DNA from: Rhizobium rosettiformans W3
GTDB taxonomy: Bacteria > Pseudomonadota > Alphaproteobacteria > Rhizobiales > Rhizobiaceae
NCBI RefSeq assembly: GCF_004912135.1
Contig: NZ_STGU01000010.1
Coordinates: 115,753-179,752 of the forward strand
Length of the DNA: 64,000 nucleotides
Direction of reading: 5' to 3'
Part shown: one piece after another, positions 18,109-30,000 of the stretch
Position numbering within the stretch: position 1 is the stretch's first letter
Layout of the letters: every line of letters starts with the position of its first letter
Notes under the pieces: model-generated
Seen by the model: the letters and a program-made list of their open reading frames with translations, nothing else
Told to the model about the DNA's origin: nothing
Database searches by the model: none
Translations under genes and position numbers: made by a program

Positions 18109-19014
18109 ATGGCCGATACCGTCGCCCCCTCAAAGTCAAATCCAGCCCGCTGGCTGGTCGTTCTCGTCCCCTATCTCTGGATGGCGCTCTTCTTCCTGAC
18201 GCCCTTCCTGATCATCGTGAAGATCTCGCTGTCCGACACGGCGATTGCCATGCCGCCCTATACGCCGGTGCTGGAAGGCTTCTCGGCAATCGGCGACTTC
18301 ATCAGCCAGCTGGATTTCGAGAACTACGTCTTCCTCACCGAGGACCCGCTCTACGTCAACGCCTACCTGTCCTCATTGCGGATCGCATTGATCTCGACCT
18401 TCCTGCTCTTGCTGATCGGCTATCCGATGGCGCTTGCCATGGCGCGCGCTTCGGTCACCATCCGTCCGACCCTGGTCATGTTGGTGATCCTGCCCTTCTG
18501 GACCTCCTTCCTGATCCGCGTCTACGCCTGGATCGGCATCCTGAAGCCGGAGGGGCTGCTGACGGTGCTGCTGCAGTCCGTCGGCCTGATGGATGAGAGC
18601 ACTCAGGTTCAGATCTTCCGCACCGAGATCGCAGTCTTCATCGGCATTGTGTATTCCTATCTGCCCTTCATGGTGCTGCCGCTTTATTCGGCGCTCGAGA
18701 AGATGGACGGCACGCTGCTCGAAGCTGCAAGCGACCTCGGCTGCCCGCCCTGGAAAGCCTTCTGGAAGATCACCTTCCCGCTCTCAATCCCGGGCGTCAT
18801 CGCCGGCTCGATGATCTGCTTCATCCCGATCACCGGCGAATTCGTCATTCCGGATCTGCTCGGCGGCGCCGATACGCTGATGATCGGCAAGACGCTCTGG
18901 ACCGAATTCTTCGGCAACCGCGACTGGCCGCTCGCCTCCGCCGTGGCCGTATTGCTGCTCCTCATTCTGGTCGTGCCCATCGCGATCTTCCAGAACCAGC
19001 AGCAGAAAGCGTGA
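18109..19014 (+). CDS. potH: Putrescine ABC transporter, permease
   Basis: The 301-residue inner-membrane permease has about six transmembrane segments (first near residues 16-37) and the EAA loop LEAASDLGCPPWKAFWKITF near residue 205, which contacts the PotG ATPase. AGGAGGG precedes the ATG closely after the potG stop. Together with PotI it forms the heterodimeric channel. The family is shared with spermidine permeases (PotB), but the PotF-type binding protein favours putrescine. Confidence 0.93.
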   Translation: MADTVAPSKSNPARWLVVLVPYLWMALFFLTPFLIIVKISLSDTAIAMPPYTPVLEGFSAIGDFISQLDFENYVFLTEDPLYVNAYLSSLRIALISTFLLLLIGYPMALAMARASVTIRPTLVMLVILPFWTSFLIRVYAWIGILKPEGLLTVLLQSVGLMDESTQVQIFRTEIAVFIGIVYSYLPFMVLPLYSALEKMDGTLLEAASDLGCPPWKAFWKITFPLSIPGVIAGSMICFIPITGEFVIPDLLGGADTLMIGKTLWTEFFGNRDWPLASAVAVLLLLILVVPIAIFQNQQQKA

Positions 19015-19024
19015 GGGCGGTCCG

Positions 19025-19846
19025 ATGAAACCTGGAAAATTCGACGCCACCATCCTGACACTCGGTTTCGCCTTTCTCTACATCCCGATCCTGATCCTGG
19101 TGATCTACTCCTTCAACGAGTCGAAGCTGGTCACGGTCTGGGGCGGCTTTTCGCTGAAATGGTATGGCGAGATGTGGCGCAATGACGGCCTGATGAGCGC
19201 CGCCTGGGTCACACTGCAGGTCGGGCTTTTGAGTGCCACGCTGGGCACCGTGCTCGGCACGCTCGCCGCGCTCACCCTGGTCCGCTTCACCCGCTTCCGC
19301 GGGCGGCTGCTCTTCTCCGGCATGGTCTATGCGCCGCTCGTCATGCCGGAGGTCATCACCGGCCTGTCGCTGCTCCTGCTCTTCGTCGCCATCGGTGTCG
19401 ATCGCGGGCTGATGACGGTGGTGATCGCCCATACGACCTTCACCATGTGCTACGTGGCGATCGTCGTACAGTCGCGCCTCTTGACCTTCGACATGAGCCT
19501 GGAAGAGGCAGCCCAGGATCTCGGCTGCCCGCCGGTCAAGACCTTCTTCAAGGTCACCCTGCCGCTGATCCTGCCGGCCGTCATCTCCGGCTGGATGCTT
19601 GCCTTCACGCTGTCGCTCGACGATCTGGTCATCGCAAGCTTCACCACCGGCCCCGGTGCAACGACCCTGCCGATCAAGATCTACTCGCAGGTTCGTCTGG
19701 GTGTGACGCCCGAAATCAACGCCATCTGCACCATCCTGATCGGGATCGTCACGATCGGCGTGATCATCGCCTCGATCGGCACCAAGCAGCGGGAACTGCA
19801 GCGGCAGCGCGACGAGCATGTCGCGGCCCGCGGTGCCATGGCGTGA
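19025..19846 (+). CDS. potI: Putrescine ABC transporter, permease
   Basis: The 273-residue permease begins MKPGKFDATILTLGFAFLYI, has about six transmembrane helices and the EAA motif LEEAAQDLGCPPVKTFFKVT near 160. It starts 10 bases after potH. It ends the potFGHI operon. A GC-rich 7-bp hairpin without a T-run (19861-19880) follows, overlapping the 3' end of the convergent small gene. Confidence 0.93.
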   Translation: MKPGKFDATILTLGFAFLYIPILILVIYSFNESKLVTVWGGFSLKWYGEMWRNDGLMSAAWVTLQVGLLSATLGTVLGTLAALTLVRFTRFRGRLLFSGMVYAPLVMPEVITGLSLLLLFVAIGVDRGLMTVVIAHTTFTMCYVAIVVQSRLLTFDMSLEEAAQDLGCPPVKTFFKVTLPLILPAVISGWMLAFTLSLDDLVIASFTTGPGATTLPIKIYSQVRLGVTPEINAICTILIGIVTIGVIIASIGTKQRELQRQRDEHVAARGAMA

Positions 19847-19867
19847 TGCAGGCAAGGGCTGCCCCGG

Positions 19868-20101
19868 TCATCCCCGGGGCGGCATCAGCAGATAGGCGAC
19901 CATCCAGACCGGCAGGATGACCACTGCGCCCATCAGCATGCGCGGAGCTGCCCAGGCGAAGGCGGCGACAATTCCGTTTTGCAGGTCTTCCGCAGTCATG
20001 CCCATGCTGTCGAGCACGGCTCTCGGCGTGATCCCGAAGAGGGACAACAGGCTCCCCGCCAGCAAGGATGCCAGCGCGAGCTTGAATAAACCCGATACCA
20101 T
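19868..20101 (-). CDS. Small two-helix membrane protein, DUF6460-like
   Basis: The 77-residue protein (ATG 20101; a GTG three codons upstream is also possible) has two hydrophobic segments, LFKLALASLLAGSLLSLFG (about 5-23) and AAPRMLMGAVVILPVWMVAY (about 52-71), separated by a soluble stretch with TPRAVLDSMGMTAEDLQNG. Size and layout resemble a conserved rhizobial membrane family I recall as DUF6460, though I could not check this. It is convergent with potI, with 21 bases between the stops. Confidence 0.65.
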   Translation of the reverse strand: MVSGLFKLALASLLAGSLLSLFGITPRAVLDSMGMTAEDLQNGIVAAFAWAAPRMLMGAVVILPVWMVAYLLMPPRG

Positions 20102-20194
20102 TGACTGCACGTCCCGCCCCCGAAACTCCGACTCGTCGCATTCTAGACGGAGGTCTTCCGATTGGAACAGTCGGCAGGGGTTGGACCGCGACCT

Positions 20195-22075
20195 TTATTG
20201 CCCCGGCGTGGGGGAGTTGGGGATCGGCGAAATGACCGGGTCGTTCCACGCGCCGCCGATGAAGAAGCGCAGAGGTGTATCAGCGGTTTGCGCATCGATA
20301 TCGGAGAGTTCACCGGTCAGCGCGAGCGCCTGCCGACTGTAGGGAACGATGCCCGACAGCTCCAGGATCTCGTCTTCTGCTGCAATCCTTGCCCGCTCGA
20401 CCTCTGCGCTGCCCTCCGAAAAACGCACGGCAACGTCGAGCGCCTCGTAGTCGAAGCTGCCTTCGCCGGCCGCGCTCAGCTGGAAATAGGCCCGGTCCGT
20501 TGCCAGTCTGCGCAATCCTGCCGCATCGAAATTCAGGATCTCGCCGCTGTCGGAGGAAATCTGGAGACGGCCGGACATGCTCTCGATATTGCTCTTCCAG
20601 CCGGTCCCCAGCAATTTGGCATTGAGGCTGACAGATCCAGTTCCCTTCAGCGACGGGCCGCCACCAAGAGCGAGGCCTGACGTAAGGCTGCCGAGGTTGA
20701 TGCCTTCCATGTTCATCGCCAGATCGGCGCCCTGATCGAATGCCTCCCCGCTGCCCGTGAGGCGCGCCGAAATCGTTCCGCCGAGGAAACGGGTGTCTGC
20801 GATGACCAGTCTCACGCTGTCACGTTTGGCGATCAGGCTCGCGCCGAGATCGGTAAGGGGAAAGGTCTCATAGCTAGCGGTGTCGGCCGAGAGCCTGATG
20901 TCGACGTCGATCCAGCGGGTCAATGCCGGCAGAGGCACATTGGCGCGATCGCCGACCTGGATGGAGAGCGCTTGGAGCATGTCTCCCAACTCCAGATGCT
21001 CGACCGCCAGCGTCCCGCTCAGCAGAGGCCTTTCGTCGGGGCGTGGCCTGAGCGCCAGGATGCCGTCGCCGCGGCTGTCGTTGATTTGAAACTCCAGACC
21101 TTCGAAGCGCCATTCGTCGGTCATGTTCGAAACCTGCGCATTCAGCGAAGCGGTCCGCCAGCGTTCGGTGCCTGCGAGCCGAATGCCGAATGCCGCTGCC
21201 GCCTGCGCGACGTCTCCGACGCGAACATTGATATCAAGGGTATCGACGCGAGCATCGCGCAGGCCGACCAGCCCTTGCAACTGCGCCTGCATGCCCGGCA
21301 ATGTGACCGAGGTCCGGATCCGGCTCGAAGCGCCGCCGATCAGCCTGAGCGGTGTGGGCGTCTCCAGGGTCACCGATACCGGCCTTTCATCGACAAGAAA
21401 GGACGCCTGTCCCGACAAAGGCGCTGAGAGATCGCTCCAGTCAATGGTCGCGTTCACCGCGCGGGCGGTCAGCGATGCCCCACTTGCCGCATCGGTGAGC
21501 GTGAACTCACCGTCGACGATGTCCACGCTGCCGATTTCTACGTCGTCGGAGTTTCCTTCCGATGCGCCATCCGCGCTGCTATCGAGTGCGGCCCGAACCG
21601 CTTCGCTGAGCAGGCCTTCCTCGGTCCAGTCGAGACCACCGTCCGCGCCGCGCACGACGTGAATGCGTGGCCGCTCGAGGCGGAAGGTCTTGAAGTCGGG
21701 TCGCCCCATGAAGGCGGAGATCAATCCGAACTCTGCGGATAAACGCTGAACCTCGCCCAGAACCTCCCGCTCGCCGCCACGCGTGCGGCTGAAAACGATG
21801 CCGTTCAAGGTAACTTCCGGCGTCGGCCAGAAGCGCACATCCGAAACGTCATCGATGGAGACGTCATGCCCCGTCCAGACGGCAATCGAAGAGGCAATTG
21901 CGGATCGGACGACGGAGCTCGAAACCAGATAGGGTCCGCTCAGCCGCAGCGCGACCGAAATCAGGACGAAGGCGAGCGCAAGAAAAATCCCGAGCTTGAG
22001 CGCGCCTCGGCGACGGCTGCCTGGCGGTCTGGAAGAACTTCCTTCAGGCTGAACGTGACGCCCTGTGTTGCGCAT
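20195..22075 (-). CDS. AsmA family outer-membrane-assembly/lipid-transport-like protein
   Basis: The 626-residue protein has one N-terminal membrane anchor (ALKLGIFLALAFVLISVALR, about 25-45) followed by a large, presumably periplasmic, beta-rich region. It carries the AsmA-like start (WTGHDVSIDDVSDVRFWPTP near 67) and the C-terminal block with LSLNAKLLGTG-like repeats and FDYEALDVAVRFSEGSAEVE near 545. AsmA-like proteins are believed to bridge lipids between membranes; this one's substrate is unknown. It transcribes away from the acetoacetyl-CoA synthetase, sharing a 154-base upstream region. Confidence 0.85.
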   Translation of the reverse strand: MRNTGRHVQPEGSSSRPPGSRRRGALKLGIFLALAFVLISVALRLSGPYLVSSSVVRSAIASSIAVWTGHDVSIDDVSDVRFWPTPEVTLNGIVFSRTRGGEREVLGEVQRLSAEFGLISAFMGRPDFKTFRLERPRIHVVRGADGGLDWTEEGLLSEAVRAALDSSADGASEGNSDDVEIGSVDIVDGEFTLTDAASGASLTARAVNATIDWSDLSAPLSGQASFLVDERPVSVTLETPTPLRLIGGASSRIRTSVTLPGMQAQLQGLVGLRDARVDTLDINVRVGDVAQAAAAFGIRLAGTERWRTASLNAQVSNMTDEWRFEGLEFQINDSRGDGILALRPRPDERPLLSGTLAVEHLELGDMLQALSIQVGDRANVPLPALTRWIDVDIRLSADTASYETFPLTDLGASLIAKRDSVRLVIADTRFLGGTISARLTGSGEAFDQGADLAMNMEGINLGSLTSGLALGGGPSLKGTGSVSLNAKLLGTGWKSNIESMSGRLQISSDSGEILNFDAAGLRRLATDRAYFQLSAAGEGSFDYEALDVAVRFSEGSAEVERARIAAEDEILELSGIVPYSRQALALTGELSDIDAQTADTPLRFFIGGAWNDPVISPIPNSPTPGQ

Positions 22076-22229
22076 GCCGGTGAGGGATCCCGCGTTTTCA
22101 TCAAGTCACTCCGGCGGATATAGGAATTTGCCCACCGGCGCAAACCTCAGACGATATTCCAAGGTCTTCGCGTCTGTATATTGCATTGCGGCATGCTATA
22201 GGATGACCTCTGTGATGAGGAGGATCAGC

Positions 22230-24182
<1,953 letters not shown>

Positions 24183-24384
24183 CTTCTTTTTTGTCCCGAA
24201 ACGCTGCAATTTCAGGACAATACCTCAAATGTGGGGTAGCGGCGGAGGCCGGGCGGTAAGGTTCTCTTAACTGGCATTCGGCAAGACTGGCGCCAACTTG
24301 GAGATGCGCGATCAAACGCAGCGAGGCTCTGCCTCCGACAAAATGTCGATCGCTCTATTGCTCCGGTTCGACAGCATTGACTGA

Positions 24385-24409
24385 GGGCGGCTCCGGCCGC
24401 CCTTTTTTT
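24385..24409 (+). terminator. Rho-independent terminator downstream of acsA2
   Basis: 6-bp stem GGGCGG (24385-24390) with CCGCCC (24397-24402), 6-base loop and seven T. It is 203 bases after the acsA2 stop, so it either ends a long 3' UTR or ends a separate small RNA transcribed from this gap. Confidence 0.85.
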
Positions 24410-24425
24410 GTCTGAGCGCTGGAGA

Positions 24426-26117
24426 TCAGCGCTTTTCGTCGAGGGAGCGTGATACCAGGATCACCGGAATGAGCCCTGCCGCGATGATGATCATCGCAGC
24501 CACGGAAGCATCCTGCGCCATGCCGCGCGAGGCATCTTCATAGACGAGGGTCGCCAGCGTGTTGAAGTTGAACGGGCGCAACAGGATCGTCGCCGAGAGC
24601 TCCTTCAGGGTCTCGATGAAGACCAGCAGGGCGGCGGTGAGGACGGCAGGCCTGAGATTGGGCAAGAGCACCTGTCGCAACGTCTGGAGCCCCGATCGAC
24701 CGAGCGTTCGCGCGGCCATGTCGAGATGCGGCGAGAGTTTCTGGAAGCCGGCGTCGATCGTGCCTTCCGCCATGGTCAGGAAGCGCACCGTATAGGCATA
24801 GACGATGGCAAAGCCCGTGCCGGAGAGCAGAAGCCCCGTCGACAGCCCTAGGTTCTGCCGCAGCCAGCCATCGAGCGCGTTGTCGAAGGCCGCAAGCGGG
24901 ATCAGCACGCCGATGCCGAGTACCGTACCGGGAATGCCGTAACCGAGCGCCGCAAGCCGCCCGGCACCCTTGGCGAGACGCGAACGATCCGTGCGCGCGG
25001 CATAGGAGAGCACAAAGGCGAGCAAGACGGTGATCAGCGCGGCCGATGAGGATACCAGCGTCGAATGCCAGAGCGCATCGAGCAGGCGCGGTTCGAGGAA
25101 ATCTTCAAGCCGCCGCCAGGCAAAGCCGCCAAGCACGAAGACGGGGACGAAGAAGCCGACCAGGATCGGGATCGAGCAGAACAAGGTCGCCAGCACTGCC
25201 TTGATGCCGGACAGGCGAAGCCTGACCGCATCCGGCACCACCGCTGTTGTCTTGTGGCTGGTGAACCGCTGCTGACGCCGGGCCATGCGTTCGATGATCA
25301 GGAGACCCGCCACGATCACCAGCATCACGCAGGCGATCTGTGCGGCCCCCGCAAGACTTCCGCGGTTGAGCCAGGTGTCATAGACCGAGAAGGTCAGCGT
25401 TTGCACGCCGAGATATTCGACCGCACCGATATCGTTCAACGTCTCCATCATCACCAGCGTCAGGCCGATCATGATGGCCGGCCGCGCCATCGGCACCTGG
25501 ATGCGGGCAAAAACCCGCAACGGACTGGACCCGAGCGTGCGGGCCACATCCGCTGCCGCGCGGCCCTGCATCAGGAACATCGAGCGGCAGGCGAGATAGA
25601 CGTAAGGGTAAAGCACCGCGGACATAACCAGCACGGCACCCGTCAGCGACTTCACGTCGAAGAAACTGTACTCGCGGGACGAGGTGTAGCCGAACAGCGC
25701 TCGATATCCGGTCTGCAGAGGGCCCGTAAAATCGAGGAACTCGCCGAAGGCATAGGCTGCCAGATAGGAAGGGATCGCCAGCGGAAGCACCAGCGCCGGT
25801 GACAGAAAACGCCGCAACGGAAACTCGCATGCCGCAACCAGCCAGGCGCAACCGATGCCGACGACCGCCGTGACCAGGCCCGTGAAGAAGAGCAGCCAGA
25901 AGGTCCGCACCCCGGCCCGCGGGATGACATTCGTCATCATGTGCTGCCAGTTGTCCGGATCCGCCGAGAACCCGATGACGAAGATCGCAATGATCGGCAT
26001 CGAGACGATCGCAGCCGCGAGAAGCGCTGCAATCGTGGCGGAACCGAAGCGCTTCCCGGCGAGTGCGCCGGAGGAAATGGCAGGGTGGGCTATGCCCGGG
26101 CGCGGCAGTGTGGACAA
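24426..26117 (-). CDS. Iron(III) ABC transporter permease, two-module (FbpB/SfuB type)
   Basis: The 563-residue inner-membrane protein has about twelve transmembrane helices in two homologous halves, each with an EAA-type loop: VARTLGSSPLRVFARIQVPM near 195 and AARTLGRSGLQTLRQVLLPN near 465. This duplicated layout is typical of FbpB/SfuB iron permeases, and the C-terminal ETLKELSATILLRPFNFNTL is a family block. The listed start is a TTG with AAGGG upstream; a stronger AGAGGAGA site lies nine codons earlier before an in-frame ATT (26144). No ATPase or binding-protein gene is adjacent; a candidate binding protein is at 41616-42653. Confidence 0.88.
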   Translation of the reverse strand: MSTLPRPGIAHPAISSGALAGKRFGSATIAALLAAAIVSMPIIAIFVIGFSADPDNWQHMMTNVIPRAGVRTFWLLFFTGLVTAVVGIGCAWLVAACEFPLRRFLSPALVLPLAIPSYLAAYAFGEFLDFTGPLQTGYRALFGYTSSREYSFFDVKSLTGAVLVMSAVLYPYVYLACRSMFLMQGRAAADVARTLGSSPLRVFARIQVPMARPAIMIGLTLVMMETLNDIGAVEYLGVQTLTFSVYDTWLNRGSLAGAAQIACVMLVIVAGLLIIERMARRQQRFTSHKTTAVVPDAVRLRLSGIKAVLATLFCSIPILVGFFVPVFVLGGFAWRRLEDFLEPRLLDALWHSTLVSSSAALITVLLAFVLSYAARTDRSRLAKGAGRLAALGYGIPGTVLGIGVLIPLAAFDNALDGWLRQNLGLSTGLLLSGTGFAIVYAYTVRFLTMAEGTIDAGFQKLSPHLDMAARTLGRSGLQTLRQVLLPNLRPAVLTAALLVFIETLKELSATILLRPFNFNTLATLVYEDASRGMAQDASVAAMIIIAAGLIPVILVSRSLDEKR

Positions 26118-26203
26118 GGTATCAACCCTTGCGAAAGCGGGAATGGCTCTCCTCTAGCCGAAAGCGCCGGCAATGAAAACCTGCACTTGGGGTCACACCT
26201 GCC

Positions 26204-26845
26204 TTACCGGCGCAGGAGCGCGAGGCTTTCACCGATCAGCCTGACACCGAGCGCGCCGATCACGGCGGCTGCCAACCGGTCGACCCAGAGCTTCCCGCTG
26301 AGATAGGCCCGCTGCGACCGCGGTGCCGAAAAGGCGATCGCCACCACGGCATACCATCCGGCTTCGATGAGGAAGATCACGGGCGGCAGGGCAAGAATGA
26401 GCGCCAGCGGCGGCTCCTGCGGCATGAGAGCCGCGAAGATACTGGCATAGACCACGGCCGTCTTCGGATTGCTGACCTGCGTAACAACACCGAGAAAGAA
26501 GGCCCGCAGAACGGAGAGTGCGAACCGGCCGTCTGATGGGCCGACGGACATGGGCTTGCGGGCGCCGCGCCAGATGGCGATGCCGAGATAGACGAGGTAA
26601 AGCCCACCGGCACATTTGAGAACGAGATAGAGCCATTCGACCCTTTCGAGAAGGGCGACAAGACCCGCCAGCGCCAGCACCGCGAAAAAGGCTCCGCCAA
26701 TTCCCATGCCGACGGCCGCCGCAAGCCCATGCAGCCGGCTATTCGCCACGGAGATCCGCGAGACGAGCACAAAGCTCGGCCCTGGGCTCATCGCGCCGAT
26801 GCCGATCGCGATCATGATCGCCAGTAGAATGCTGATGGTCGCCAT
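26204..26845 (-). CDS. LysE/RhtB family amino acid exporter
   Basis: The 213-residue membrane protein has about six hydrophobic segments and the LysE-family start GIGAMSPGPSFVLVSRISVA at residues 16-35, followed by GLAAAVGMGIGGAFFA and the middle motif VTQVSNPKTAVVYASIFAAL near 125. Such proteins export amino acids or homoserine lactones in exchange for protons; the substrate cannot be told. It lies upstream of the iron permease on the same strand with an 86-base gap, so co-transcription is possible but not evident. Confidence 0.9.
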   Translation of the reverse strand: MATISILLAIMIAIGIGAMSPGPSFVLVSRISVANSRLHGLAAAVGMGIGGAFFAVLALAGLVALLERVEWLYLVLKCAGGLYLVYLGIAIWRGARKPMSVGPSDGRFALSVLRAFFLGVVTQVSNPKTAVVYASIFAALMPQEPPLALILALPPVIFLIEAGWYAVVAIAFSAPRSQRAYLSGKLWVDRLAAAVIGALGVRLIGESLALLRR

Positions 26846-27028
26846 GCCGATACCGTCTCCGATTGAACCCGCCGATTGTCAGGCTATCGAGCAGACACTG
26901 GCCGTGCAAGCATGCTGCAGACCGTAGAAAGAGCATTTCAATAAGAGACGCTGCCGCGATAGTCGAACCGGTGCCGCCTTCGAAATCACGATGCCACGCG
27001 ACGCCTGATAGGCGCCGCCCACCTGACC

Positions 27029-30000
27029 TCAATCGGCCAGCACGCGCGGCGAGGGGAAGGTTACCTCGACCAGGGTGCCTTCGTTCGGCGTCGACGAAAT
27101 TGCAAACTGCGCCCGGTTCGCATCGACCATGGCCTTGGTGAGCGGCAGGCCGAGGCCCGTGCCGTCACCACGGTTGCGCGGCGTGCCGGTCGAAACCTGG
27201 CGGAACGGCTTCATCGCCTGTTCGAGTTCGCTCCGCGACATGCCGATGCCGGTGTCCCTGATCCGGAGCACCACGCTGCCGTTCGGCTCATACGCGGACG
27301 ATACGATGATCTGCCCGCCGGACGGCGTGAAGCGGATCGCATTGGCGAGGATGTTGAGCACGATCTGCTTGATCGAGCGGCCGTCGGCCACGACATTCGG
27401 AACCGCCTGCGACAAAGCGGTGCGGATGATCACGCGCTGGCTGTTTGCCTGCGGCTGCACGATCGCGACAGCCGCCTGCACCATCTCGTTCAGGCCCACC
27501 GAGGAGAAGTCGAGCTCCATCTCGCCCGCCTCGATCTTGGAGATGTCGAGGAGGTCGTTGACGATGTCGAGCACATGGCGGCCCGAGCGCACGATATCAT
27601 GGGCATATTCGCCGTAGCGCGGGTGACCGACAGGACCGAAATGCTCGTTGGCCATCATGTCGGCAAAGCCGATGATCGCGTTGAGCGGCGTGCGGATCTC
27701 GTGGCTGACGCGGGCAAGGAAATCGGTCTTGTGGGCATTGGCCGTCTCGGCCGCACGCTTGGCGTTGCGCAGCTCTTCTTCCGTGCGCTTCCACTGGGTG
27801 ATGTCGCGAATCACGGCGCAATAGCCGTTGGACGAGGCGAGCTTCCCGATCGTCATGAAGAGCGGCAGGAAGCCACCGGAGGCTTCCCGGCCGATGACTT
27901 CGCGGCCGTCGTTCAGAACGCTCGCCACGCCATGGCCCGAGAGGCCATTGAGATAGTCGAGGATCGACTTCTGGCTCTCATGGGCAAACAGCATGACGAA
28001 AGGCTTGCCGCGCGTTTCCATGTCGTCGAAGTTGAACAGCGCGCTCGCCGCCCGGTTCATCGAGCGGATATCGCCGTCGGAATCCAGAATCACAACGCCA
28101 TCGGTCGCCGTTTCCAGGATCGAGCGCAGCTCGTCCACTTCGACCTTCAGCCGTGCCAGTTCGCCTGCCGATGCCGATGCCGCGGCTGGTGCCGCAGCGA
28201 TTTCGCCCATGGGCTCAGCCTGCGTCTCCGGCTGTGCGGCAAGTTCCGGCTGCGCGATCAGCGCCAGCATCAGCGCGCTCGTGTCGTCGAAACGCACCGA
28301 CTGCAACCGTGCCGTCACCGGCAGCAGGCGATCGTCGGCGCACAGAGCCACGACCTGACCCGCCTCGTCGCCGGGCGTCTCGAGATCGCGGCGCTGGATC
28401 AGCGTGTCGAGACCGCCGACTTCTTCGAGCTCGACCAATGTCTTGTAGCCGGTGAGGTTGAAGAATTCCGGATTGGCATGAATCAGACGGTCGCCGACAT
28501 GAACGAGAAGCGCCACCGGCATCAGATCGACGATGTCGGCCGTCAGGCTGCGTTCCCGCTTGCCCGTGCCGCGTTCATGCCCGGCAATCGGTGCCATCGC
28601 CGGCAGAGCAGGCTCTTCGACCGTAACAGGGGCGGGCTCGGACGGCGCCGCGGGGACGACGGCGATCGGTTCTGCCGGTTGAGGCGCTTCGGGTGCCTTC
28701 GGCGGCTGAGGCGCCGGTTCGCTGCGCAGCGCCGGCGGCTCCGAAGGCGTCAGCGATTGCTCGACCTTGGCGCGGAGGCCAAGCGGATCGAGCTTGCGCG
28801 CGATTTCCTGGAACGCCGCCTGTTCGCCGGGCGTCAGGCTGTCGCGCTGACGGGCGCGGTGGTCCTGCAGTTGCACGACCTTGTCCGGCAGGCTGGGCTT
28901 GCGCGGCTCCATCACGCGAAGAACCGGCGGCTCGAAGCCCGGCGTCCGGGAGACCGGGCTGTCGCTGGGGCTTTCCGACGCGGGATTGACGGCCGTCGTG
29001 GTCTCTGCCTCGTCGGCATCCTGCGCGTCATCCGCGTCGTCGAGCAAAGCCTCGAGCGTCTGCTCACCCTCTTCCGCGATCTGGTCCTCGACGAAATCCT
29101 CCGGCGGATGTGTTTCGCCTTCACTGAGTTCGCTCAGGAATTCCGCGAGCTCCTCTTCGCGATCGCTGTCGCGCAGCACCGGCACATCGGAGACCGCGTC
29201 CACGGTTTCCGCCTGATGCACGAAGGTCATGCCGATCGCATCGGGATCCTCGATCGCATCAGCGACACGCACGATGCCGAAGCCACGGAAACCATCGAAG
29301 TCGCGGTTGCGGGTATAGGTCGGCAGAGCCGCGAGATCGACGGGTACAACGAGCCGCGTCCCTTCGACGGGCCAGTAGATCGTCTTGCCGGACCACGTAT
29401 CGCGCTTCTTCAGCAATTCACCGATCTTGCCCTCGGGGTCGAGGTTGAAGAGCGCCGCGAGATCGGAAAAGGCGACGCCATTGATGTCGGCTGCGCGCGG
29501 GCCGACGGCCTGAGCGAACTCTGAGGACACCTCGCTGAAGCGGCCCTCGGCATCGATCTTCCAGACGAAGCGCGTGGCACGACGGTTCTGGCTGAACACG
29601 AAGGCCTCGGTGTCTGCGATGGCTGACGTCTGCTTGATCTGTGCTGCAGGACGTGACGGCGCGACAGTCTCGGCTGCGTGGACTGCGGGAACCGGATCTG
29701 GCTCAGGCTCAGCGACCGGCTCGACGGCAGTGGCCGGTTCGTCCGCCGCCTCTACAGCTGCGTCGTCCACGGTCTCGGACAGGTCATCGCCCTCGCTGTA
29801 ATCCTCCGATGCCGCTTCCTCGGCATCGTCCAGCTCTTCGAGTTCGTCCGTCGCCGGCACGATTTCCTCGATGTCGCCGAGCGCGGCAATCACGCTCTCG
29901 AACGGAGCCGCAGCCGAGGGCAGCTCCTCCGCGTCGAACGCGGTCTCCGGCTCAGGCGTTTCAGCCGTCTGCTGATCGACATCGTCTTCGACCGTGTCGT

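Noticed and set aside
27575..29524. Long open frame of 649 codons on the plus strand
   Set aside because: Antisense to the cbrA kinase, rich in Arg, His and Asp, with no recognisable fold.
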